A stretch of DNA of 64,000 nucleotides, from contig JACRBI010000044.1 of the NCBI GenBank assembly GCA_016234495.1, forward strand, positions 62,001 to 126,000, in the 5' to 3' direction. A program made the translations under genes and the position numbers. Under the pieces are notes generated by a model, which saw only the letters and a program-made list of their open reading frames with translations, was not told the origin of the DNA and made no database searches. This DNA comes from Chloroflexota bacterium (GTDB lineage: Bacteria > Chloroflexota > Anaerolineae > Anaerolineales > Villigracilaceae). Every line of letters starts with the position of its first letter. The first letter of the stretch is position 1. Positions 6,797 through 14,881 of this stretch are shown here, in pieces.

Positions 6797-8064
6797 AGCA
6801 GTTTCGATTGCTTGTGTTTTTACTGGTTGGGTCTGCCATGCTGGGATGGAGTCTGTTTAATACCACGTACTCCCAGCCTGTTCTTGCACAAGAGCCCACG
6901 CCAACTGTCCCTGCGGTGGAGGCGGTCTTTAATCCCCACGTGACAAACGATTGTCTTGGATGCCATTCAAACCCTGATATGGTGGGGCAGTTTCCAGATG
7001 GCAAGACCATGTCGCTGTATTATGACGCAAGTCTGCATGAAGACTCGTCCCATCCCCAGGGATGCCGTGCCTGCCATGATGCGCAAAAGGAATACCCTCA
7101 CAACGCCGACTCAGGAACAGAGTCTTGCGAAGCGTGTCACGCTCAGGTCTTTGGCGGAGATGGCCAGAATACGACGGTGTTTGAAATCAATGCTTATATT
7201 GATCAACGCGCAGTAAGCATGGAAATTAATAAATCCTGCCAGAAGTGCCATGATGAGAATTTTACTGAAACAACAGACAGCGAACATTCGCGCATTTTGG
7301 CTCGTGGCAACCGTTATGCCCCAATATGCCTCGACTGTCATGGCAGCCATGACATTACATCTCCAAATGAGCCGCGCACAAAGATCGCGGAAATTTGCAG
7401 CAAGTGCCACACCTCGGTTTACACCACGTATGAGAGCAGTGTGCATGGAGCGGCGCTGGAATCTGAATCCAACCCGGATGTGCCGACTTGTGATAATTGT
7501 CATGGCAGCCATAAAGTAACAGGCCCGGCAGATGCGAATTTTAGAGCGGACTCGATCACTTTGTGCGGGAACTGCCATGCAGACAAGGATCTGATGAGTA
7601 AGTATGGCATTTCTACAAATGTGTTCCAGACCTATCTCGATGATTTTCATGGCCGCACAGTGGATTTTTTCCGGCAGACACGTGATACAAGGATCACAAA
7701 AGCAACCTGTTATGACTGCCACGGCATTCATAATATTCAAGCGCCGGATAATGAGCTATCTTCGGTGTATCCCGCCAACCTCCAGCAAACGTGCCAGCAG
7801 TGTCATCCGGATGCTGGCATTACCTTCCCGCAGGCATGGTTAAGCCACTACTCTCCAACCTGGGATGATACGCCCCTATTGTATGCGGTCACCACTTTCT
7901 ATAAATTTTTTGTCCCCACACTTATCGGCGGCTTCCTTGTTTATATTGCGCTTGACGCCCGCCGGCGCGTGGCCGATAAACTAAGGAAGCGCTCCCTTAA
8001 GCTCAAAGCAGTAGTGTCCGAAACAAATAATACAGGAAAGCATGATGAAAAAGCCCAAGGCTGA
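6793..8064 (+). CDS. 10-heme c-type cytochrome, membrane-anchored
   Basis: The 423-residue protein has an N-terminal signal anchor (about 4-25), then ten CXXCH motifs: CLGCH, CRACH, CEACH, CQKCH, CLDCH, CSKCH, CDNCH, CGNCH, CYDCH and CQQCH. Several are followed by Gly-Ser/Ile-His, as in the cytochrome c3/c554-like groups in which distal histidines give bis-His hemes. A C-terminal helix at about 370-392 and a basic tail anchor it, leaving the heme domain outside the membrane. The 3' end overlaps the cytochrome b gene by 23 nt. Together they look like the membrane module of a quinol-cytochrome redox complex. The exact donor and acceptor are not shown by the sequence. Confidence 0.92.
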   Translation: MKQFRLLVFLLVGSAMLGWSLFNTTYSQPVLAQEPTPTVPAVEAVFNPHVTNDCLGCHSNPDMVGQFPDGKTMSLYYDASLHEDSSHPQGCRACHDAQKEYPHNADSGTESCEACHAQVFGGDGQNTTVFEINAYIDQRAVSMEINKSCQKCHDENFTETTDSEHSRILARGNRYAPICLDCHGSHDITSPNEPRTKIAEICSKCHTSVYTTYESSVHGAALESESNPDVPTCDNCHGSHKVTGPADANFRADSITLCGNCHADKDLMSKYGISTNVFQTYLDDFHGRTVDFFRQTRDTRITKATCYDCHGIHNIQAPDNELSSVYPANLQQTCQQCHPDAGITFPQAWLSHYSPTWDDTPLLYAVTTFYKFFVPTLIGGFLVYIALDARRRVADKLRKRSLKLKAVVSETNNTGKHDEKAQG

Positions 8065-8947
8065 GAAGGCTGCTCCTAAAGCGCCTGCCACAATTAAACG
8101 CTACATCTATTACCGCGATGCCGTGGATGCGGTGAAGCGGTTGCGCATTGCGGCTGACGGAACTCGATATGTTGTGCGCTTTTCACGTGGACAGCGCGTT
8201 GAGCATCTTGTCTTGATCTTTTCCTTTACAATTTTGGCGATCACCGGATTGTCACAATCCTTCTACACCAATCCGTTCGGAAATTTGGTTTTGACTCTTC
8301 TGGGCGGGATCGAATCCACGCGCCAGGTGCATCATGTCGCCGCCTTCGTCTTTGGTATTCAGTCGCTTTATCATGTTGCCGTGTTCATTGACGAGGCTTT
8401 CGTTCATCGGCGCATCAGCCAAATGTTCCCTGCCTGGAGCGATGTTACAGATGCAATTCAAATGATCAAGTTCAACCTTGGGCTGGCATTGCATCATCCG
8501 CGCTTTGATCGTTATAACTTTGAAGAAAAAGCCGAGTATTGGGCGTTGGTGTGGGGGACGATCGCAATGGGCGCCACTGGATTAATCCAATGGTTCCCGG
8601 CCCAGTTGACAGAGATACTGCCTGCAGGTTGGATCATCCCCGTCGGCCGCGCGCTTCATCGCTGGGAGGCGATCCTCGCAGTGCTGGCTATCTTGACCTG
8701 GCATTTTTATCACTCACTTATCAAGACTTTAAACTTAAGTATTTTTAATGGCAATATGAGCATGGAGCAGATGGAAGAGGAGCACCCGCTCGAATTGGCT
8801 TATCTTCAGGCTGCCGCCGCTGCCATCAATAATAAACTTTGGCCGGTGGAAATCGAGATTCCGCTTGGCCATTTCCTGGAAGAAGAAACAACCATGGCCG
8901 CAGAAGAGGCCCCCATGGAAAAAAACGCCGAAGGAAGCGCCCAATAA
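8042..8947 (+). CDS. Membrane di-heme cytochrome b (formate dehydrogenase gamma-like)
   Basis: After a basic cytoplasmic N-terminus the 301-residue product has four to five membrane segments with histidines where heme b ligands are expected: VEHLVL in the first helix, RQVHHVAAF and LYHVAVF in the second, and ALHRW with LTWHFYHSL in the last. This pattern fits the cytochrome b561/formate dehydrogenase gamma group that exchanges electrons with the quinone pool. About 60 acidic, Ala-rich residues follow the last helix and are unusual for the family. It overlaps the 10-heme gene before it, and the next gene starts directly at its stop, so all three are one operon. The likely role is quinol oxidation or reduction coupled to the periplasmic hemes. 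Confidence 0.88.
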   Translation: MMKKPKAEKAAPKAPATIKRYIYYRDAVDAVKRLRIAADGTRYVVRFSRGQRVEHLVLIFSFTILAITGLSQSFYTNPFGNLVLTLLGGIESTRQVHHVAAFVFGIQSLYHVAVFIDEAFVHRRISQMFPAWSDVTDAIQMIKFNLGLALHHPRFDRYNFEEKAEYWALVWGTIAMGATGLIQWFPAQLTEILPAGWIIPVGRALHRWEAILAVLAILTWHFYHSLIKTLNLSIFNGNMSMEQMEEEHPLELAYLQAAAAAINNKLWPVEIEIPLGHFLEEETTMAAEEAPMEKNAEGSAQ

Positions 8948-10453
8948 ATGTCCATGATTAAATCCATCCGCGAAAGATTTAAAAAAGGCTGGCCGACGAT
9001 CACCATCGACCTGAGTCAGCGGTCCCACAGAGCAAAGCTGACTTTCGGTATTTTGGGAGTGATCGTTGTCGCTTTAGGGCTGCTGGTCGGAGGTGTACAG
9101 GCTTTCATTTACAGTGAAAGTTCCGAGTTTTGCGGAACAGTTTGTCATTCCATGGATCCGCAATGGGTGCGCTATCAGGCGTCACCGCACGCGAAGGTCG
9201 AATGTGCTCAATGCCATGTCGGTCCTGGAGCGGCCGCTTTCATCCAATCCAAGATCGATGGTACGCGCCAGTTGATCGGAGAAATAACCGGCAATTTTTC
9301 ACGTCCCATCAAGAGCCCGGTACATAACTTGCGCCCGGCGCGTGAAACCTGTGAAGGCTGTCATTCACCGACCACCTTCAAAGACAATATGGTCAAGACC
9401 ATCCGTCATTATGATAATGACAAGGCGAACACCCCGATTCAGACCACTCTGATTTTGAAGATGGGTGGAACGCAGGCTAGTACTGGCGTCATCGGTGATG
9501 GCATTCACTGGCATGTCAGCAGTGAGGTCTATTACATCCCGCTTGATGAGCAACGACAGGTGATTGCCTGGGTTGGTATTAAACAAGCGGATGGTTCCAT
9601 GAAGGAATATTTCGCGCGTGACCTGGTCGGTATGGGACAGACTGCTTTCGTTGAGAAGGCGGAAGCTGAAGGCACGATCCGCAAACTGGACTGCATTGAC
9701 TGCCATAACCGTACCGCGCACTACATCCCTTACCCTGAACAGGCCGTTGACAAAGCCATTAGTAGCGGCTTGATCTCGCCCGATTTGCCTTTTATTCGCT
9801 CGAAGGCTGTTGAAATCCTGAGCGCCGGTTTTGCGAATGAAGGTGAGGCTTTTGCCGCCATAGATGCATTGAATGAATATTACACCGCCCAGCCGATGGC
9901 TTCGGTTTCATCAAGCGATAAGGCAAAAATGGTCTCTGACATGAATTCAACGCTTAAGGAGTTGTACTCCAACTCCAATTTTCCGGAGATGAATTTGACA
10001 TGGGAAACCAACCCCAACAACGAGCGTCATAACCCTTCGCTGGGTTGTTTCCGCTGTCATGATGACAAGCATGTGGTTATCGACGGAACGGGCGGCGGAG
10101 ACACCATCAGCGGAGAATGTAATCTTTGCCACACCGTACCAATTGTCGGCAGAGGCAATGACCTGCTGGTTGAGGCGCCGGTAATTGTCGGCGGCGTGCC
10201 TGAATCTCATGCAAGTTTCCGCTGGACGGTGGACCATCGCTCTGTGACTGAGGCTGAAAAGTTGGAATGCTATAACTGCCACGGCCAGTCCTTCTGCAAC
10301 AACGGCGCCTGCCACAATCTTTCGCACCCCGAAGATATGCTGTATACCCACGCCGATGAATATCGTGATAAAGGTGACCAGGTCTGCTATACCTGCCACC
10401 AAAATATATTTTGCACGCGCTGCCACCCGGCTGGCGTGCTCAAAAACCCATAA
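8948..10453 (+). CDS. NapC/NirT-like multiheme cytochrome c with nonstandard heme motifs
   Basis: A single N-terminal helix (about 28-52) is followed by FCGTVCHSMDP, the position of the first heme in NapC/NirT quinol dehydrogenases, but with three residues between the cysteines. Eight standard motifs follow (CAQCH, CEGCH, CIDCH, CFRCH, CNLCH, CYNCH, CYTCH, CTRCH) and one CX4CH (CNNGACH), making up to ten hemes. A spacer of about 150 residues between the fourth and fifth heme sites contains no heme motif. It begins directly after the cytochrome b stop. The likely role is passing electrons from the membrane module to extracellular cytochromes. Whether CX3CH and CX4CH bind heme here is not certain, although both spacings are known from other bacterial cytochromes. 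Confidence 0.88.
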   Translation: MSMIKSIRERFKKGWPTITIDLSQRSHRAKLTFGILGVIVVALGLLVGGVQAFIYSESSEFCGTVCHSMDPQWVRYQASPHAKVECAQCHVGPGAAAFIQSKIDGTRQLIGEITGNFSRPIKSPVHNLRPARETCEGCHSPTTFKDNMVKTIRHYDNDKANTPIQTTLILKMGGTQASTGVIGDGIHWHVSSEVYYIPLDEQRQVIAWVGIKQADGSMKEYFARDLVGMGQTAFVEKAEAEGTIRKLDCIDCHNRTAHYIPYPEQAVDKAISSGLISPDLPFIRSKAVEILSAGFANEGEAFAAIDALNEYYTAQPMASVSSSDKAKMVSDMNSTLKELYSNSNFPEMNLTWETNPNNERHNPSLGCFRCHDDKHVVIDGTGGGDTISGECNLCHTVPIVGRGNDLLVEAPVIVGGVPESHASFRWTVDHRSVTEAEKLECYNCHGQSFCNNGACHNLSHPEDMLYTHADEYRDKGDQVCYTCHQNIFCTRCHPAGVLKNP

Positions 10454-10472
10454 ATAATTACAGGTAAGGAAA

Positions 10473-11426
10473 ATGAAAAGTTTATTTAAAACGTTGAACG
10501 ACCGCCTTTTTTCAAGTGCCTATCAGGTGCGGCGTATTATTATTCTGGTTGCGATCTTGATCGTAGCCGGGACGGTCAGTTTTGGCACTTATTATTACTT
10601 TGACCGTTTCGCCAAGACTCAGCCGCTTGTATCAGAGAAGTCAATTGCTGACGCAGAACAGGCCGTGCGCGATAACCCGGGCGACCCGAATGTCCGTTTG
10701 GGCCTGGCTGAAACCTACCTGCTTTACAGCCGCTTTGACGATGCCATTAGTCAGGCCTTGCAGGTGGAAAAGGAATACCCTGATGATGTCCGTGTGGACT
10801 TTATTTTGGGCATCTCCTACGCCAATAATGGCAGCCCCGAAAAGGCGCTCGAACCGCTGCAAAAATTTATTGACAGCCGCAAGGACGAGGAGAATCCCGG
10901 GTTGGACAAGCAATTGCAAGCCGCTTCATATTATTTGGGCGAGAGTTACATGCAGCTCGACCAACCGGAAAAAGCCATCCTGCCTTATGAAAATGCGGTC
11001 AATTGGAGCCAGACCGATGCCGACGCCATGTATAAGCTCGGCAGGGCTTACGCAGGCGTGGATGATTACAACAAAGCGGTCAATATGTATATTGCGGCGA
11101 CAACGTTTGTGCCGAATTATTATGAAGCGTACGAAGATATGGCTGCCGCATACGATATATTAAAGGAACCTGATCTTGCCACTTATGCGCGCGGCATGAT
11201 GGCTTACTCCAAAGAGGATTATCGGAGCGCGCTTGACCTGCTGCTTAAATCTGCCGAAGCCAAGCCTGATTTCCCGCTGACATTTGCCGGCATCGGACGC
11301 ACCTATGAAGCTCTCAAGGATTTGCCCAATGCAAAGATCGCTTATGAGACCGCGCTAAAACTTGACCCGAATAACTTTACTGCTTCCACTGGTATTTTGC
11401 GCGTTGAAGCCGGCATGAAAAAATAA
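10473..11426 (+). CDS. TPR-repeat protein, membrane-anchored
   Basis: The 317-residue product has one N-terminal helix (about 21-43) and then tetratricopeptide repeats from about 60 to 315 (for example NPGDPNVRLGLAETYLLY, AMYKLGRAYAGVDDYNKAV, PLTFAGIGRTYEALKDL). TPR proteins act as scaffolds, and in cytochrome clusters they often help maturation or assembly; that role is inferred here. It has a GGTAAGG ribosome site 20 nt after the NapC-like gene and lies 11 nt before the NHL gene. The orientation of the helix suggests that the repeats are outside the membrane. Confidence 0.88.
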   Translation: MKSLFKTLNDRLFSSAYQVRRIIILVAILIVAGTVSFGTYYYFDRFAKTQPLVSEKSIADAEQAVRDNPGDPNVRLGLAETYLLYSRFDDAISQALQVEKEYPDDVRVDFILGISYANNGSPEKALEPLQKFIDSRKDEENPGLDKQLQAASYYLGESYMQLDQPEKAILPYENAVNWSQTDADAMYKLGRAYAGVDDYNKAVNMYIAATTFVPNYYEAYEDMAAAYDILKEPDLATYARGMMAYSKEDYRSALDLLLKSAEAKPDFPLTFAGIGRTYEALKDLPNAKIAYETALKLDPNNFTASTGILRVEAGMKK

Positions 11427-11437
11427 GGTACCCGAAG

Positions 11438-12655
11438 ATGACAACCCCTGATACCGAACTTGAATCAAAAGACGCTCCCGAACCTGTTGCTTCGCCCGAA
11501 GAAATTCAGGAAGAGAAAAAGCGCCGCAAGCTGTTGTTTTTACTTGTACTTCTCCTCCTGCTTTTGTGCTGCGTGGGCTATTTCTTTGTTAGTTATCTGC
11601 TCAAGCCCAGGCCGATTCCCGATATGCTGCCAGAACCTGTTGCGCAAGCCGTCAGTTTTCCGCCGGTGTACAAACTATCCTTCCCTGCGGATGGTCCTGT
11701 GGGCGTGGCTGTTTCTCCGGATGAGCAGCGTATCTATGTGGTCGAATCGGCTGGCGAGCGTCTTGTCAAGATCTTCGACCGCAACGGTAATTTCGTCAAG
11801 AGCTTTGCGCCTCCCGGCACCACGAAATCAAATCGCAAACCGACCTATATTGCAGTTGACTCAAGTGGGCGTGTCTTTTTGAATGACACCTATAACAATG
11901 TAATCGCTGTTTTCGATGCGGATGGAGTTTTTCTTGACGGTATTATTGCAAAAGATGTCACCCTGAGCGAATTCGTCGCCGGAAAGAATAGCGGCCAGGT
12001 CCCCTCTGGCACACTCTATTACTACAACAACATCACCAAAACAGTGGACTACAAATTACCGAATCAAAGCGCGAAAAGCGTGCCTGGTCCCGATCAATCG
12101 GCATGGTCTCCGCTTGGGCTGCGCTTTGACCAGCAGGGAAATCTGATGATCACAAATATTGTCGGTGGCAAACATGAAGTAATGATATTTCCCGAAGCAA
12201 GCCTCAGCGGCGACTGGCTGAATTTCAACCCGCAAATAAAAGAGTTTGGCGTTGAAGGCAGGGAGGCCGGCCAGTTTTCATTCCCCAATAGCGTGGTCAC
12301 TGACACCCTTGGCAATTTCTATGTCTCTGACGGCAATAATGGACGCATCTCTGCATGGTCTGTTGACATGCAATACAAGACCTTTTTTGGCCTTGGAGCC
12401 ACTGAAGATGGGCTTAACCTGCCGCGCGGTATGTGGATGGACGATAAGAATCACCTGCATGTGGCGGATGCCGTCGGACAGCTTATCCGTGTGTACGATG
12501 TTTCAGGAGAAGAACCTGCCTTCCTCTATAACTTTGGCGATTTCGGCACACTGGAAGGCCAGTTCAACTTTCCGATCGATGTTTGCATGGATTCAACAGG
12601 ACGGGTGTATGTCGCAGACCGCGAAAACAACCGTGTTCAAATATGGTCTTACTAG
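11438..12655 (+). CDS. NHL-repeat beta-propeller protein, membrane-anchored
   Basis: An acidic cytoplasmic segment is followed by a helix rich in leucine (about 31-53). About 330 external residues then form NHL-type blades: GPVGVAVSPDEQRIYVVE, PTYIAVDSSGRVFLNDT, FSFPNSVVTDTLGNFYVSD, LPRGMWMDDKNHLHVAD and FNFPIDVCMDSTGRVYVAD. About six blades are expected. Beta-propellers of this kind are common next to multiheme cytochrome genes and may serve as docking proteins; the sequence gives no catalytic motif. It closes the tight 6419-12655 operon; the next gene lies 144 nt on. Confidence 0.9.
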   Translation: MTTPDTELESKDAPEPVASPEEIQEEKKRRKLLFLLVLLLLLLCCVGYFFVSYLLKPRPIPDMLPEPVAQAVSFPPVYKLSFPADGPVGVAVSPDEQRIYVVESAGERLVKIFDRNGNFVKSFAPPGTTKSNRKPTYIAVDSSGRVFLNDTYNNVIAVFDADGVFLDGIIAKDVTLSEFVAGKNSGQVPSGTLYYYNNITKTVDYKLPNQSAKSVPGPDQSAWSPLGLRFDQQGNLMITNIVGGKHEVMIFPEASLSGDWLNFNPQIKEFGVEGREAGQFSFPNSVVTDTLGNFYVSDGNNGRISAWSVDMQYKTFFGLGATEDGLNLPRGMWMDDKNHLHVADAVGQLIRVYDVSGEEPAFLYNFGDFGTLEGQFNFPIDVCMDSTGRVYVADRENNRVQIWSY

Positions 12656-12799
12656 CGTCGGGCGAAAACAGGCCGGACGCTGTGAAAGATGGGACAACAT
12701 CGTCCCTATTCAACTTTTGGAGGTGAGTTCCGCAAGAAAAGCAATATTACGGACCCTGATTGATCAAGCACTACACTATGTTTAAGGAGAATGTTCGAT

Positions 12800-14290
12800 A
12801 TGAAAAAACTTTTGTTCGCTTTGGTATTGGGCTTATTGCTGGTCTTAGCCCTAGCCACAGTCGCCACGGCTGACAACGGCCCTCACGGCGGCTTTTCTGC
12901 CACTACGGACGCATGCGCAAGCTGCCATCGCGCCCACTCGGCTCAGTTCGGCAGCAATGCGCTGCTCATCATGGACCCGGAAGCCCTCTGCATGTCATGC
13001 CATAACGGCGACGGCGCAGGCACAAACGTCCAGGATGGTGTCTTTACCCAGGCTGGTTCCAATGTCGCCACAGGTGGCGGGGCCAATGCCAAAGTTGAAG
13101 GCGTTGACGGTGCCTCCCTGTTCGGCGGCGGTTTCAGCAATGCGCTCATGGCAACTGCCTGGAGCGGCGCAGCCACAGCCAACCCCGCTTTTAACGCTGT
13201 TTCCAGAACCACCACTTCGACTCACGAAATGGCTGTTGCTGGCACAGTTTGGGGTTCTGGTGCTGTGAATACACCTAACGGTTCGCTGATTCTCGAGTGC
13301 GTCTCCTGCCATACCCCGCACGGCAAAGCTGGTTTCACCAATGCCACCACCCAGACCACAGTTTGTGACCCGCTGCTCGCAGCGGCTTCACCGGCCACCG
13401 AGTCTTGTACGGTTGCGATCGCGTCCTACCGTTTACTGCGCTGGCAGCCTCAGGGTTCTGGCGGCTTCACAGCCCCTGCCACTGCGGTTAACTGGAGCGG
13501 CGGCGTATTCCCAGGAACAGGCGCCAACACTGGTTGGACGGTTCCGGATAACTATGCCACCAACGGCGGCGAATGGTACACAATCGGTACTCAGACCACG
13601 CTTGCCAATTGTGGGCAAACTGGAACATCCGCCTGCGGCGGTCCTTTTGCTGTCGGCGACTATGCTGCCGGCAATATCGAGGTTGTTTACCAGCCCTTGA
13701 GCAGCGTCACCTCTGCTACACAGACCTACCGCCCGGCGGCTATCAACACCGCTTTCTTCTGCGCCCAGTGCCATGACCGCTATTTCAACAACTCCAGCCT
13801 GCGCAATGCGACAGAGACCAGCGTCTACTGCGGTCATCCATTGAATGGAACGACTCCGGCCTTTACACAAACTGCAACCAGCGGTACTCCGGCCTTGCTT
13901 CCGTTCCTGCCTGACGCCGATAATGCTGCCCCGTATATTCACCCGGTTGACCCCACACGCTGTCAGGCGGTGGTCAGCACAACCACTGGGCTCATTACTG
14001 GCTGGGGTGACAATGGCAATAGCGGCGACACCACCTATATGTTCCGCCATGCTTCCGGTGATATCCGGCTCTCAATGGATGCCTCCAAGTCCTCTGGCTT
14101 GGGCTCACAAACACGCGTCAGCCGCAGCTGCGTGGCCTGTCACGTCTCTCACGGCACAACCGCCGCGATGACAACACCGCTTGCCACCAATGCCTCTTTG
14201 GCGGCGGACAGCGCTCTGCTGCGCCTCGACAATCGCTCGATGTGTCTACGCTGTCATGCCGGTGCCGTTGGCTTTACGGTTGCCCCGTAG
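12800..14290 (+). CDS. Secreted 6-heme cytochrome c (doubled CXXCH type)
   Basis: A clear signal peptide (MKKLLFALVLGLLLVLALAT, cut near ATADN) is followed directly by PHGGFSATTDACASCHRAH, and then five more motifs: CMSCH, CVSCH, CAQCH, CVACH and CLRCH. Long Gly/Ala/Thr-rich stretches with few charges separate the pairs, as in exported surface proteins. No second membrane helix is seen, so it is probably released or wall-associated. ATG 12800 is preferred over ATG 12791 because the AAGGAG ribosome site lies 10 nt before it but only 1 nt before the other. The first module is shared almost word for word with the heme region of the giant fusion at 14882-21424. A strong terminator follows. Confidence 0.9.
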   Translation: MKKLLFALVLGLLLVLALATVATADNGPHGGFSATTDACASCHRAHSAQFGSNALLIMDPEALCMSCHNGDGAGTNVQDGVFTQAGSNVATGGGANAKVEGVDGASLFGGGFSNALMATAWSGAATANPAFNAVSRTTTSTHEMAVAGTVWGSGAVNTPNGSLILECVSCHTPHGKAGFTNATTQTTVCDPLLAAASPATESCTVAIASYRLLRWQPQGSGGFTAPATAVNWSGGVFPGTGANTGWTVPDNYATNGGEWYTIGTQTTLANCGQTGTSACGGPFAVGDYAAGNIEVVYQPLSSVTSATQTYRPAAINTAFFCAQCHDRYFNNSSLRNATETSVYCGHPLNGTTPAFTQTATSGTPALLPFLPDADNAAPYIHPVDPTRCQAVVSTTTGLITGWGDNGNSGDTTYMFRHASGDIRLSMDASKSSGLGSQTRVSRSCVACHVSHGTTAAMTTPLATNASLAADSALLRLDNRSMCLRCHAGAVGFTVAP

Positions 14291-14307
14291 GTTATTCCAA
14301 ATTTCGG

Positions 14308-14337
14308 GGGAGGGTGTTGCCCACGCCCTCCCTTTTT
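14308..14337 (+). terminator. Rho-independent terminator after 6-heme cytochrome
   Basis: GGGAGGGTGT (14308-14317) pairs with ACGCCCTCCC (14323-14332) with one G-T pair, followed by TTTTT. Confidence 0.9.
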
Positions 14338-14881
14338 AAGCACGCAGGTTACGTCGTGAAAAGCGCTCACCTCTGTTTTTGAAAGAATTTGTGTGTCTTC
14401 TGTTCCCAGGGTCCGTAACAGGATGACATGCAGCTTTTGCGGCGAAACCTTTACATATAGGATATGGAGCGAGGCATTACAGCCTGCGTCCCAGCGCTCC
14501 CTCCTCCATATCCTAGTTTGAAATTATTGATATACCCTTTTTGCAGGTCAGGCTAAGAGCCTGACAGTATTTTGAAAGTAAGTCTTTCACTAGCCGCCCG
14601 ACAGTTTTAAAATAGGACGCAGATGAACGCTGAAAACGCTGATAAAAAACCTCTTTTGCTCATATTTTTTTAAAAAGTCTGCGTAAATCTGCGTTTACAC
14701 CTGCCCCACCTGCACTGCACGCTGCGCGGCAGCGCGGTGCAAGTGTGGCGGGCGGTGCCAGGGTCAGCGTCCAAAAAACAAAGTATCAGGTAGTTAGGTC
14801 TTTCACTTAAAAAATCAATTTACCGGACAGACAGCCATTATAATTATTTTGACCATTCATGTCATAAAAGTGAAATAAATC
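14338..14881. other. Non-coding gap with inverted repeats
   Basis: No convincing gene is seen in these 544 bases. An inverted repeat TAGGATATGGAG (14458-14469) / CTCCATATCCTA (14504-14515) could fold into a stem enclosing GC-rich sequence. GTCAGGCT/AGCCTGAC forms a small hairpin at 14548-14566. A degenerate repeat of the CGCAGATGAACGC...TCTGCGTAAATCTGCG type spans 14613-14694. A GC-rich inverted repeat lies at 14707-14746. The promoter of the giant fusion must be in the last part, but I see no certain -35/-10 pair. Confidence 0.6.
14707..14746. repeat. GC-rich inverted repeat shared with the epimerase gene
   Basis: CACCTGCACTGCAC (14707-14720) and GCGGTGCAAGTGT (14734-14746) are partial reverse complements. 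Both blocks recur, in the same order and orientation, at 58058-58094 inside the hydroxyproline epimerase gene. This identifies a mobile or dispersed palindromic element family. Confidence 0.7.

Noticed and set aside
7111-7740. Long antisense open frame over the 10-heme cytochrome
   Set aside because: It is the mirror of a heme-rich reading frame (CXXCH codons give few stops on the other strand); no ribosome site or recognisable protein.
13820-13840. An extra heme site at VYCGHP in the 6-heme cytochrome
   Set aside because: Only one cysteine precedes the histidine, so the CXXCH pattern is absent.
13433-14050. Antisense 205-residue frame over the 6-heme cytochrome
   Set aside because: GC-rich coding sequence leaves the opposite strand open by chance; the composition is not protein-like.
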